Shown piece after piece: positions 8,841 through 16,717 of a DNA stretch of 21,984 bases. The translations under genes and the position numbers were made by a program. The stretch is from CF-161 sp035259145. GTDB lineage: Bacteria > Chloroflexota > Dormibacteria > Dormibacterales > Dormibacteraceae. Where the stretch lies: positions 1-21,984 of the forward strand of contig DATFWQ010000080.1 in NCBI GenBank assembly GCA_035259145.1, read 5' to 3'. Each line of letters begins with the position of its first letter. Within the stretch, counting starts at the first letter, position 1. Below the pieces are notes generated by a model, which ran no database searches, was not told where the DNA came from, and saw nothing but the letters and a program-made list of their open reading frames with translations.

Positions 8841-9263
8841 GTGAAGGTCCGTGAAGCGATGGCGAAGACCATTTCGACGGCCGGCCCAGACGACGACATC
8901 GAGCAGGTGGCAAGGATGATGAAGCAAGAGGACAGCGGATTCATCCCGATCACAGAGCGGAATCAGCTGGTCGGCGTGATCACTGATCGTGACATCGTCA
9001 TCCGATGCCTGGCGGAAGGCCACGGCGACGTGCTTCACGAGAAGGCGCGGGACGTGATGAGTGCGCCCCAGGTCCACAGCATCACGCCCAATGAGGAGCT
9101 CGACAAGGCGGCCAAGATCATGCAGCGCGAGGCCGTGCGCCGGCTGCCCGTGGTTGAGGGCGGCCGTCTGGTCGGTGTGTTGAGCCTCGGTAACCTTGTT
9201 CAGGCCATGCACGGTGAGGGCCCGGCAAAGGAAGCCACGGTAGGCGTGACAAAGGGGGCCTGA
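8841..9263 (+). CDS. Small twin-CBS-domain protein
   Basis: Protein of 140 aa made of two CBS motifs (about residues 1-60 and 72-128) and no other domain. The first has GFIPITE...LVGVITDRDIVIR and the second has RRLPVVEGGRLVGVLSLGNL. Paired CBS motifs form a Bateman module that usually binds adenine nucleotides. The layout and the TDRDIVI..LAEG stretch resemble the hypoxic-response protein Hrp1 of mycobacteria, although the Cys residues I associate with Hrp1 are not seen. GTG at 8841 is chosen because it follows a near-perfect AAAGGAGGTG ribosome-binding site (8825-8834) by six bases; a GTG at 8832 sits inside that site. It lies between glgB and glgX, so nucleotide sensing tied to glycogen turnover is an attractive but unproven idea. 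Confidence 0.88.
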   Translation: MKVREAMAKTISTAGPDDDIEQVARMMKQEDSGFIPITERNQLVGVITDRDIVIRCLAEGHGDVLHEKARDVMSAPQVHSITPNEELDKAAKIMQREAVRRLPVVEGGRLVGVLSLGNLVQAMHGEGPAKEATVGVTKGA

Positions 9264-9284
9264 CCCACGAGTGACCCAGGCCCC
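9255..9284 (+). promoter_or_regulatory. GC-rich hairpin across the CBS stop codon, before glgX
   Basis: GGGGCCTG (9255-9262) and CAGGCCCC (9277-9284) form a perfect 8-bp stem around a 14-base loop. The CBS stop codon TGA (9261-9263) overlaps the 3' end of the left arm. No T-run follows, so it is not a standard intrinsic terminator. It could slow ribosomes or exonucleases and set different CBS and glgX levels. The glgX ribosome-binding site (9295-9301) lies just outside the stem. Confidence 0.45.
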
Positions 9285-9311
9285 GTCAACGCGCAGAAAG
9301 GTCGCTGACCA

Positions 9312-11534
9312 ATGACTGAGCAGCAGACGAGGGCCTGGCCTTCCACCGAGAAGCCGGCGGCTGCTGCCGCCTCCGGGACAGACCTCGTATGGCCGGGATC
9401 GGGGTTTCCGCTCGGCGCCTCCTTCGACGGCGTGGGCACGAACTTCTCCATCTTCTCCGAGGTCGCGGAGGGGGTGGAATTATGCCTGCTTGACGGCGCC
9501 GGCGAGGAACGCCGGATCCCGCTGACCGAAGTGGACGGCGGTGTCTGGCACGGGTATCTGCCCGGCGTCGCGTCGGGCCAGCGGTACGGTTATCGCGTCC
9601 ACGGTCCGTACGCGCCTGCACAGGGCCTGCGCTGCAATCCGGCGAAGCTGCTGCTCGACCCCTACGCCAAGGCGGTCGCAGGGGAAATTCGCTGGGACGA
9701 GGCCCTGTTTTCGTATCGCTGGTCCGATCCAGACCAGATCAACGACGCCGACTCCGCTTCCTACATGCCTGCGTCCGTGGTGATCAACCCCTACTTCGAC
9801 TGGGCCGGTGACCAGCGCCCTCGGACGCCTTACGCGGACTCCGTCATCTACGAGGTGCACGTCAAGGGCTTTACGCAGCTTCACCCAGGTGTGCCGGATG
9901 GGCTGCGTGGCTGCTATGCAGCGATCGCGCACCCTGCGGTGATCGACCATCTCACAAACCTGGGCGTGACCGCGGTGGAGCTCATGCCCGTGCACCAGTT
10001 CGTTCAAAGCTCCGCGCTCCTCGATCGGGGGCTCCGCAACTACTGGGGTTACGACACGATCTCCTTCTTCGCACCTCACAACGGCTACTCGCGTCTGGGT
10101 GACGCGGGGGGCCAGGTGCAGGAGTTCAAGGCCATGGTCCGGGCGCTTCACGCCGCCGGGATCGAGGTGATCCTCGACGTCGTGTACAACCACACGGCCG
10201 AGGGCAACCATCTGGGCCCGACCCTGAGCTTGCGTGGCATCGACAACCCCGCTTACTACCACCTCGTCGAATCCGATCCCAGCCGCTACACGGACTACAC
10301 CGGCACCGGCAACTCGCTCAACGTCGGTCATCCCTACACCCTGCAGCTGATCATGGACTCTCTGCGCTACTGGGTCGTCGAGATGCACGTCGATGGATTC
10401 CGTTTCGATCTGGCGGCGACGCTCGCTCGTCAGTTCTACGACGTGAACCGCCTGTCGGCGTTCTTCGACCTCGTCCAGCAGGATCCGGTGGTCAGCCAGG
10501 TAAAGCTCATAGCAGAGCCGTGGGACGTCGGCCCAGGGGGTTATCAGGTCGGTAACTTCCCACCCCTGTGGAGCGAGTGGAACGGCCGCTACCGCGACAC
10601 CACCCGTGACTTCTGGCGCGGCGCAGAGCCGGGTGTGGGAGAGCTGGCGACCAGATTCACGGGCTCATCGGACCTGTACGAGAGCGGACGCCGGCGGCCA
10701 TCCGCCTCGATCAACTTTGTGACAGCGCACGACGGCTTCACCCTCGCTGACCTGGTCTCATACAACACCAAGCACAACGAGGCCAACGGAGAGGGCAACA
10801 GGGACGGGACCGACGACAACCGATCCTGGAACTGCGGGGCCGAAGGGCCGACCCAGGACCCTGAGATCCTCGCTCTCAGGGCTCGGCAGCAGCGCAATTT
10901 CGTGGCCACGCTCGTCCTGTCACAGGGGGTCCCGATGCTGCAGCACGGGGACGAGTTCGGCAGGAGCCAGCGGGGCAACAACAACGTCTACTGTCAGGAC
11001 AACGAGACTTCCTGGTTGGACTGGGTCAAGGCTGACCGGGAGCTGGCCGACTACGTCGCGGGACTGATCCGGCTTCGTCGCGAGCATCCCATCTTTCGGC
11101 GCAGACGGTTCTTCTCGGGCCTCCCGGTGCGAGGCACAAACCTCACCGACATCGGATGGTTCACGCCCGCCGGCAAGCAGATGACCGACGCGGACTGGCA
11201 TGCCGGATTCGCCAAGTCGCTAGGGGTCTTCCTGAACGGGGAGGGTATTCCTGGGCCGGACCTGCGTGGAGAGCGGGTCGTCGATGACTCGTTCCTGCTC
11301 CTCTTCAACGCGGACCAGGAGCCTGTGGTCTTCACTCTGCCGGGTGCGCGGTGCGGAGAGAGCTGGCAGGTCGAGATCGACACAGCCACCCCGGCGTTAT
11401 CGCAAACCGATGGAACCGCGCCAATCCTGGTAGCCGGATCGACCGTCTCGGTCGCCGGTCGATCCCTACTGGCTCTTCGGCAGGCTCGACCAGGGAGCTC
11501 GGACTCCCGCAAGGCCAGGGCCCGCGATACGTAA
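9312..11534 (+). CDS. glgX: Glycogen debranching enzyme (GlgX / isoamylase type)
   Basis: Alpha-1,6-glucosidase/isoamylase-type debranching enzyme, 740 aa, GH13. The N-terminal CBM48 (about residues 30-130, with YGYRVHGPY and NPAKLLLDPYAKA) precedes the barrel. Catalytic residues are Asp366 (GFRFDLA), Glu402 (LIAEPWD) and Asp474 (VTAHDGFTL), followed by KHNEANGEGNRDG, which is typical of GlgX/TreX. The length is near the family norm. ATG 9312 has AGAAAGG at 9295-9301. It trims branches after phosphorolysis; no glgP is in the window. Its end converges with the GH3 gene. The 106-base gap (11535-11640) holds only a 5-bp GC stem (11581-11598) without a T-run, so no intrinsic terminator is evident there. 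Confidence 0.95.
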   Translation: MTEQQTRAWPSTEKPAAAAASGTDLVWPGSGFPLGASFDGVGTNFSIFSEVAEGVELCLLDGAGEERRIPLTEVDGGVWHGYLPGVASGQRYGYRVHGPYAPAQGLRCNPAKLLLDPYAKAVAGEIRWDEALFSYRWSDPDQINDADSASYMPASVVINPYFDWAGDQRPRTPYADSVIYEVHVKGFTQLHPGVPDGLRGCYAAIAHPAVIDHLTNLGVTAVELMPVHQFVQSSALLDRGLRNYWGYDTISFFAPHNGYSRLGDAGGQVQEFKAMVRALHAAGIEVILDVVYNHTAEGNHLGPTLSLRGIDNPAYYHLVESDPSRYTDYTGTGNSLNVGHPYTLQLIMDSLRYWVVEMHVDGFRFDLAATLARQFYDVNRLSAFFDLVQQDPVVSQVKLIAEPWDVGPGGYQVGNFPPLWSEWNGRYRDTTRDFWRGAEPGVGELATRFTGSSDLYESGRRRPSASINFVTAHDGFTLADLVSYNTKHNEANGEGNRDGTDDNRSWNCGAEGPTQDPEILALRARQQRNFVATLVLSQGVPMLQHGDEFGRSQRGNNNVYCQDNETSWLDWVKADRELADYVAGLIRLRREHPIFRRRRFFSGLPVRGTNLTDIGWFTPAGKQMTDADWHAGFAKSLGVFLNGEGIPGPDLRGERVVDDSFLLLFNADQEPVVFTLPGARCGESWQVEIDTATPALSQTDGTAPILVAGSTVSVAGRSLLALRQARPGSSDSRKARARDT

Positions 11535-11640
11535 AACTGCCGGCGCAATGCCCTATGACGTGCTTGGCATCGGGCACAGTGCCGGCGGTGGGACCGGCGC
11601 CGCTTGACGCGATCGTGAATATGCGATTCGGCTACCGGGA

Positions 11641-13464
11641 TCAGAACGGAGAGAGCCCGTAACCGTACGGGAACAGAGGGGCCTGGCCGTCGCCGATGTT
11701 GAGAGGTTCCTGGGTGGCGGCAGCCGGCCAGCTGACCGGCAGCGTGCCCCTGAAGGGGTAGTCGCCGAAGAGCACGTCGGTCACCCCTGCGCCCTCGGTA
11801 CCTGGCAGCCATGCCGCCACCAGCGCGTTCGACTGGGCCAGCTGGGTGTTGATGATCAGCGGGCGGCCGGAGATGAGGACGACGACGCACTTTCTCGTGT
11901 GGGAGCAGATGGCCTTCACCACGGCGGCGTCTGCGCTGCTGAGGGTCATCGTCGAGGTGTCGCCGATGCCTTCGGCGTAGGGGGTCTCCCCCACCACCGC
12001 GATGCCCACGTCGCCGCTGAACGGCTTGCTGATGTTGGTCCCGATGTTCTGGAGCTGCACCGACGGCCCCACGGCAGCCTGGAGTGCCTGCCAGATCGTC
12101 GTGCCCACAGTAGTCTTGCCGCCTTCACCCTGCCAGCTGATCGACCATCCACCCATCTGATAACCGAGGTTGTCGGCAGACTTCCCACCCACCACGATCT
12201 TGTATCTGGCTGTCCTGGACAGGGGAAGGACGGCGTCGTTCTTCAACAGCACCAGGGACTCACGCACCGCTTGCCGCGCTACCGCTCGATGGGAAGGAGA
12301 GCCGACCTGAGCCGTGTATGCGCGGTCGGTGTAAGGGTGGCTGAACAGGCCGAGGGCGAACTTGGCGTTCAGGATGCGCGTGACGGCGTCGTCGATGCGC
12401 GACATGGATATCCTGCCGGCCTTCACCTGGCTGCGCACGATGCTGATGAAAGTCGTGTACCGGTCCGGCAGCATGACCATGTCGATCCCGGCGTTGATGG
12501 CCGTGCAGACCGCGTTTCTGTAGTCCGGGGAGATCTGGTTGATCGCTGCCCAGTCCGAGACGACAAGACCCTTGAACCCCAGCTGTCCCTTCAGGACGGT
12601 CGTGATCAGGTACTGGTTAGCGTGGTTTTTGTGGCCGTTCCAACTGCTGTATGAGATCATCACCGCGCCTGCGCCGGTTGAGACGGCGTTCTGATACGGG
12701 GGCAGGTGGATGGACCTGAGGTCTGCCTGGCTGATCCGGGCGTCACCCTGGTCGAGCAGGTAACCGCTGTCACCAGTGCCGTACTTTGTGCCTCCATCAG
12801 CCACGAAGTGCTTGGCTGTCGCCATGACGGTGGAGCGGCTGAGGGCCGTGCCCTGGAATCCCTGGATGGCCGCCGTCGCCATCGACTGGACAAGCGCGGT
12901 GTCCTCGCCAAAGCCCTCATAGGTACGCCCCCAGCGCTTGTCGCGCGGTACGCAAACGCAGGGGGCGAAGGTCCATGGGATCCCTGTGCCGAGGACCTCG
13001 TCACGTGTGATCTCTTCCTCCCTGGTGACCAGGGCTGCATCACGGGAGGCGCCCATGCCGATGTTGTGAGGGAAGATCACGGCCCCGTAGACGTTGTTGT
13101 GGCCGTGGACGGCGTCCACTCCGTAGAGGAGCGGTATTTTGAGGCGGGTCCTGAGCGCGTACGACTGGTATCTGTCGTACATGTCGGCCCACTGGGAGGC
13201 CGTGCCGCCACTGCCCTTGGGGCCGGCGCCGCCGCCGCTGAGCAGAGATCCCAGGTTGTAGGTGGTGATGTCGGACGGCGAGGCCAGGTAGTTGTGCGCG
13301 ACCTGGGTCATCTGGCCGATCTTCTCGTCAAGGGTCATCTTCGAGAGGCAGTCGGCGGTCGAGCTGCAGCCGGCGGTGTATACGGGGTCGGGCGACTCGG
13401 CCGGCGCTCTCACTATCGCCATGCAAATGACCAGGATCGCCAGCGTGAGTATTCGCGCGATCAA
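11641..13464 (-). CDS. Secreted GH3 exo-beta-glucanase / beta-glucosidase (plant ExoI-like)
   Basis: Glycoside hydrolase family 3 enzyme, 607 aa. A signal peptide (about residues 1-22, hydrophobic core LTLAILVICMAIV, cleavage after APA) points to export. The first domain is a TIM barrel with nucleophile Asp304 in LVVSDWAA. The second domain carries GGWSISWQGE.G.TTVGTTI and GETPYAEGIGD, where Glu498 is the likely acid/base, then LISGRPLI and VAAWLPGTEGAGVTDVLFGD. These motifs closely match barley beta-glucan exohydrolase ExoI (about 605 aa) rather than longer bacterial BglX types. It likely removes glucose from the ends of beta-1,3/1,4-glucans outside the cytoplasm. TTG at 13464 is the only start after the in-frame stop at 13471-13473. 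Two inverted repeats lie just upstream. Confidence 0.92.
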   Translation of the reverse strand: MIARILTLAILVICMAIVRAPAESPDPVYTAGCSSTADCLSKMTLDEKIGQMTQVAHNYLASPSDITTYNLGSLLSGGGAGPKGSGGTASQWADMYDRYQSYALRTRLKIPLLYGVDAVHGHNNVYGAVIFPHNIGMGASRDAALVTREEEITRDEVLGTGIPWTFAPCVCVPRDKRWGRTYEGFGEDTALVQSMATAAIQGFQGTALSRSTVMATAKHFVADGGTKYGTGDSGYLLDQGDARISQADLRSIHLPPYQNAVSTGAGAVMISYSSWNGHKNHANQYLITTVLKGQLGFKGLVVSDWAAINQISPDYRNAVCTAINAGIDMVMLPDRYTTFISIVRSQVKAGRISMSRIDDAVTRILNAKFALGLFSHPYTDRAYTAQVGSPSHRAVARQAVRESLVLLKNDAVLPLSRTARYKIVVGGKSADNLGYQMGGWSISWQGEGGKTTVGTTIWQALQAAVGPSVQLQNIGTNISKPFSGDVGIAVVGETPYAEGIGDTSTMTLSSADAAVVKAICSHTRKCVVVLISGRPLIINTQLAQSNALVAAWLPGTEGAGVTDVLFGDYPFRGTLPVSWPAAATQEPLNIGDGQAPLFPYGYGLSPF

Positions 13465-13499
13465 ACTTGCCTACTGTGAATTGGCTGGCTCGCCTTTGC

Positions 13500-13514
13500 G
13501 CGCTGACTCAGCGC
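13500..13514. promoter_or_regulatory. Perfect 15-base palindrome in the GH3 leader (operator candidate)
   Basis: GCGCTGACTCAGCGC has 7-bp arms around one central base, 35 bases upstream of the GH3 start. Its size and symmetry are typical of a dimeric repressor operator such as a LacI- or GntR-type site. No regulator gene is in the window. A role in GH3 control is inference. Confidence 0.4.
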
Positions 13515-13521
13515 CACACCT

Positions 13522-13547
13522 TTTCAGCCGTCGCCGGCTGAGCTGAA
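13522..13547. promoter_or_regulatory. Two competing inverted repeats in the GH3 leader
   Basis: Read on the minus strand, TTTCAGC and GCTGAAA form a 7-bp stem, while TCAGCC and GGCTGA inside it form an alternative 6-bp stem with a 6-base loop. The two cannot form together because they share the right arm. The element sits about 58-83 bases upstream of the GH3 start, next to the 15-base palindrome. Neither stem is followed by a T-run in the minus direction. It could be an operator, an attenuator-like RNA fold, or the weak end of the glk transcript. Confidence 0.35.
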
Positions 13548-13686
13548 ATTGCCCGGTCGCCACGGCTCGGCCGCATCGTACTAACCAGTCTGGGTGCTGC
13601 AGTGATCCGTGCATCTGTACCTCAGCACGCACCCGTGAACTGCAGCTGCAGCGGGCAGACGCGACTTGAATTGAGCCGGCTGCAAG

Positions 13687-14745
13687 TCACGCCGATGCCA
13701 TCCGCTTTTCAAACCCCAGCTCCGCCTCGAGGAGGCTCAGGCCCTCGCTGGCGACGCCGACCAGGGCCACGTCACCCTTGACGATCGCGATCGGCACCTG
13801 TTCCAGCGTCGATCGGAACCGGCCCGAGCTGCGCAGAGCATGGAGAAACCCCGAGGTGGGAAGGCTGTCATGCAGACGTTGGGCGATCCCGCCCGCAAGG
13901 TAGATGCCACCAGTCGCCAGCACCTTGAGAGCCAGATTCGCGGCCTCTGTCCCGAGAACGTGCAGGAAGAGCTCGACCGTCGCCTTCGCCAGTGGGTCGG
14001 GTGAAGCAGGATCCGTGGCTGCCTCCACGATGAGCCGCGTCCGGTCATCGCTCCCGGCGAGGGCACCTGCCAGCCCTGCTGACTCAGGAACGCCCCGGGC
14101 ATCACGCAAAAACTCGTACACGTTGGGAATGCCGATCCCAGAGGCGACCCTCTCGACGCTGACGTGGTCGAACCGCTGCCAGAGGTGACGAAGCAGCTCG
14201 AGCTCGACATCGCTCGCCGGCGCGAACGCCGAGTGACCGCCCTCCGAGGGCTGAGGTCTGTAGCGGGCTCCGTCGAAGGTCAGAAACGCCTCGCCCAACC
14301 CGGTGCCGGGAGCGAGCACAGCGATGGCGCCTCCGAGGAGCGGCTCACCGGCCTGGACGACGACGAGCTGGTCTGGGCTTAGAAGCGGAACAGCCGCAGC
14401 CGTCGCCACAAGGTCGTTGATCAGCCAGACGCGCGTCATGCCGAGCGCCCGAGCGAGGTCGGGCTCGCGCAGACGCCAGGGCAAATTGGTCAACTCGCTG
14501 CGCCCGCCTGCGACCGGGCCGGCGACGTCGAAGCATGCGGCCCCGACCTGTAGGCCGACACCCGCCAGGAAGGCGCGAACAACTTCTTCCAGCCCGTCAT
14601 AGTCCTGACTCGCGTACCGTTTCTGCGCGAGCGGCCGGCGAGGCCCCTCCCGCGCGGAGACGATTGCGAGGTCAGTCTTCGTCCCACCGACGTCGCCCAC
14701 GAGCAGTAACGCATCCGACCCACGGCGAGCCTGGTGCTCGATCAT
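13687..14745 (-). CDS. glk: Glucokinase (bacterial Glk, PF02685 type)
   Basis: ATP-dependent glucokinase, 352 aa, which makes glucose 6-phosphate. The phosphate-1 loop LLVGDVGGTKTDLAI is at residues 15-29, followed by LTNLPW, LINDLVA (Asp near the sugar site), LAPGTGLGEAFL, and EGGHSAF, the region that contacts glucose in this family. LATGGIYLAGGIA is the C-terminal adenosine loop. The length is slightly above E. coli Glk (321 aa). The ATG at 14745 has no good ribosome-binding site and lies 48 bases after the HAD gene stop. It ends the seven-gene minus-strand run. It would phosphorylate glucose released by the GH3 enzyme or by debranching. Confidence 0.93.
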   Translation of the reverse strand: MIEHQARRGSDALLLVGDVGGTKTDLAIVSAREGPRRPLAQKRYASQDYDGLEEVVRAFLAGVGLQVGAACFDVAGPVAGGRSELTNLPWRLREPDLARALGMTRVWLINDLVATAAAVPLLSPDQLVVVQAGEPLLGGAIAVLAPGTGLGEAFLTFDGARYRPQPSEGGHSAFAPASDVELELLRHLWQRFDHVSVERVASGIGIPNVYEFLRDARGVPESAGLAGALAGSDDRTRLIVEAATDPASPDPLAKATVELFLHVLGTEAANLALKVLATGGIYLAGGIAQRLHDSLPTSGFLHALRSSGRFRSTLEQVPIAIVKGDVALVGVASEGLSLLEAELGFEKRMASA

Positions 14746-14793
14746 CGGCTCAAATATGAAAGCTGCCGCCGGCAGAATCGGCTGCGGGCCCCG

Positions 14794-15453
14794 TCACGCA
14801 AGCTTCTCTACCATCTCCAGCGTGACGGCCTCGAGGCTGTCCAGCACGACGTGTGCGCACGCGAGTGCGTCGGCGTCAGGTGGATACGCTGGACGAGGCA
14901 CGGCCATCACTTCGAGGCCTGCAGCACAGGCAGCACGAAGGCCGTTCGTAGAATCCTCGATTGCGACACAGCGCCGCGCGTCCAGGCCGAGCTGTGTGGT
15001 GACCTTCAAGTAGACGTCGGGCGCCGGCTTACCGCGACCCACCTCCTCTGTCGACACTATTGCGACGAAGAGCCCGGCGAGGCCCGCCTGCTCGAGCACC
15101 ACGTCGATCAGGCGGCGGGGTGATGAGCTGGCCAGGCCAAGTGGCCAGCGGCCGGCCAGCAGCCGGGTCGCAGCACCTGCGCCCGGCAGCAAGGGCACGG
15201 CCATCCGGTATCGCTCGGCCATCCGTTCCACAACCGCAGCCGCCACGTCCTGAGGCGACATGCCGGCGACGCCCAGGTCAGTCACCAGGTACCCTGCCCA
15301 CTCGGGGGTGCTCATGCCCATGAGCCGCTGCTGGCTGTCGGGTCGCCAGCTTCCGCCGTGCTCAGAGACAAACTCCCGCCGCACCGCCTCCCAGACGGGC
15401 TCGGAGTCGACGAGGACACCGTCCAGGTCGAAGACAACGGCTTCCACGCTCAT
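14794..15453 (-). CDS. HAD-superfamily sugar-phosphate phosphatase / beta-phosphoglucomutase-like
   Basis: HAD hydrolase subfamily IA, 219 aa from the ATG at 15453. Motif I is VFDLDGVLVDSEP with nucleophile Asp9 and Asp11. A helical cap follows, then motif II LASSSP (Ser), motif III GKPAPDVYL (Lys) and motif IV IEDSTNG. The overall pattern matches beta-phosphoglucomutase or hexose-phosphate phosphatases such as YniC; sequence alone does not separate them. A longer frame from 15576 exists but overlaps the upstream protease gene and adds unconserved sequence, so it is rejected. It lies between the site-2 protease (31 bases) and glk (48 bases), so a sugar-phosphate substrate is reasonable. Confidence 0.88.
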   Translation of the reverse strand: MSVEAVVFDLDGVLVDSEPVWEAVRREFVSEHGGSWRPDSQQRLMGMSTPEWAGYLVTDLGVAGMSPQDVAAAVVERMAERYRMAVPLLPGAGAATRLLAGRWPLGLASSSPRRLIDVVLEQAGLAGLFVAIVSTEEVGRGKPAPDVYLKVTTQLGLDARRCVAIEDSTNGLRAACAAGLEVMAVPRPAYPPDADALACAHVVLDSLEAVTLEMVEKLA

Positions 15454-15484
15454 CGCGCGTCCACGGTAGGGCAACCTCTGCAGT

Positions 15485-16630
15485 TCAGGTCGCAGACGAT
15501 CCGGCTCTGCGCAGCGACGATCGCTGTATGGTCCGGCTGATATCGGTCGGGGACAGGACGCCGACGAGCTTGCCATCCCTCAACACCAGTGCCCTCCCTT
15601 CTCCGCAGCCACCCAGACGGTCGAGCAGCGAGACAAGGGAATCTTCGGGTGCCGCGGTCGGAACCTTCTCCAGCGGACACGCGATGTCTCGCACCCGGGT
15701 CGAGGCTCGGTCTTCTGCCCGTACCTGTTTGACCGCAGGCAGGGTGACCAGCCCGGTGAGGCGGCCATCGAGATCATGGGTGGGAAAGGTGGTGTGACGG
15801 TACCCGAAGATGAAGCGTTCGAGAAGCTCGCCCACGGAAATGTAATCGGGCGCCTGGATCGGATCGTGAGTCATGACCTCGGCCACGGTGACGCGATCCA
15901 GCGCCTGGCGCACCACCAGGCCCGACTCCTCGGCCCGAGCCGCGCTCAGCAGGAACCAGCCCAGGAAGACCAACCAGACGCCGCCGACGACGTTTCCCGA
16001 AACGAGGAAGTCGATGACCCCGAGCGCGATCAGGAGGAACGCGAACGCCATCCCTACCTGTGCCGCGATCCTCGTGGCCCGAATGCGATCCCCGGTGCGC
16101 GCCCACACCACAGAGCGCAGCACGCGGCCGCCATCGAGCGGAAAAGCAGGGATCAGGTTGAAGACCGCCAGGATGACGTTGATGCCGCCAAGCCAGTTGG
16201 CAGTAGCGGCGGCAAGTCCCGGCGTGCGGCCGGCGGACAGACCGATCCCGATCAGGAAGAACAAACCGCCGAGCACGAAGCTTGTGAGCGGACCGACCAC
16301 GGTGATCAAGGCCTCGGCTGTGGCGGAGTGGGCGTCCCCGCTCAGGCGCGAGACACCACCGAACAGCCAGAGCGTGATCCCGTCGACCCGCACTCCACGC
16401 CGCTGGGCGACCACCGAGTGAGCAAGCTCGTGCGCCAGCAGCGAGAGCACGAAGAGGACGGCTGCTGTGATGCCCGCGGCCCAGTACCAGCCCGCCGCCC
16501 GCCCCGGAACCTCCGACGGGAAGATTCCGCTGGCGAGGCTCCACGCGATCAGCGCGACCACAAGCAGCAGGCTCCAGTTGAGACCTATCTTGATGCCCGC
16601 GACGCGACCCAAGCTCAGGCTGTCGTCCAC
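15485..16630 (-). CDS. Site-2 protease family M50 metallopeptidase with CBS domains (Rip3-like)
   Basis: Intramembrane zinc protease, 381 aa. TM helices are near residues 14-33, 45-75, 97-125, 135-160 and 185-225. The zinc motif is HELAH (His67, Glu68, His71) and the third ligand is Asp166 in FPLDGGR. A cytosolic C-terminal half carries two CBS motifs (about residues 247-305 and 315-372), including a second motif ending VGVLSPTDISR. The order and length match the M50B type with CBS domains, such as mycobacterial Rip3 (Rv2625c). Such proteases cut membrane-bound anti-sigma factors or other single-pass proteins; no anti-sigma gene is present here. GTG 16630 is preceded by AGGGG. It follows the CDF gene by 87 bases. 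Confidence 0.93.
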   Translation of the reverse strand: MDDSLSLGRVAGIKIGLNWSLLLVVALIAWSLASGIFPSEVPGRAAGWYWAAGITAAVLFVLSLLAHELAHSVVAQRRGVRVDGITLWLFGGVSRLSGDAHSATAEALITVVGPLTSFVLGGLFFLIGIGLSAGRTPGLAAATANWLGGINVILAVFNLIPAFPLDGGRVLRSVVWARTGDRIRATRIAAQVGMAFAFLLIALGVIDFLVSGNVVGGVWLVFLGWFLLSAARAEESGLVVRQALDRVTVAEVMTHDPIQAPDYISVGELLERFIFGYRHTTFPTHDLDGRLTGLVTLPAVKQVRAEDRASTRVRDIACPLEKVPTAAPEDSLVSLLDRLGGCGEGRALVLRDGKLVGVLSPTDISRTIQRSSLRRAGSSAT

Positions 16631-16717
16631 AGCCCCTGGATACTATCGCGTTCATCTTTACGTGCGCACCGACAGCCCGATCAATCGGAATGAAAGAGGG
16701 CTGAGTGCCGGGCGAGC

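Noticed and set aside
9480..10388. Open frame of 302 codons antisense to glgX
   Set aside because: It lies wholly inside glgX, has no recognisable domain and has a His/Val/Arg-skewed shadow composition.
11581..11598. GCCGG/CCGGC stem between the converging glgX and GH3 genes as a terminator
   Set aside because: The stem is only 5 bp and no T-run follows on either strand.
12706..13479. Plus-strand open frame of 257 codons opposite the GH3 gene
   Set aside because: It is fully antisense to a well-supported GH3 enzyme and has no motif.
13640..13651. CTGCAGCTGCAG palindrome between glk and the GH3 gene
   Set aside because: It is a simple repeat of CTGCAG that arises easily in GC-rich DNA, and it is far from the GH3 start compared with the two better repeats.
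15454..15576. 41-codon N-terminal extension of the HAD protein
   Set aside because: It overlaps the end of the protease gene. The HAD core starts directly at the ATG at 15453, with motif I at residues 8-14.
16631..16717. Possible promoter (TTGATC with TAAAGA) between the CDF and protease genes
   Set aside because: The spacing is 18 bases and the -10 match is poor. It is too weak to list as a feature, although an internal promoter here is not excluded.
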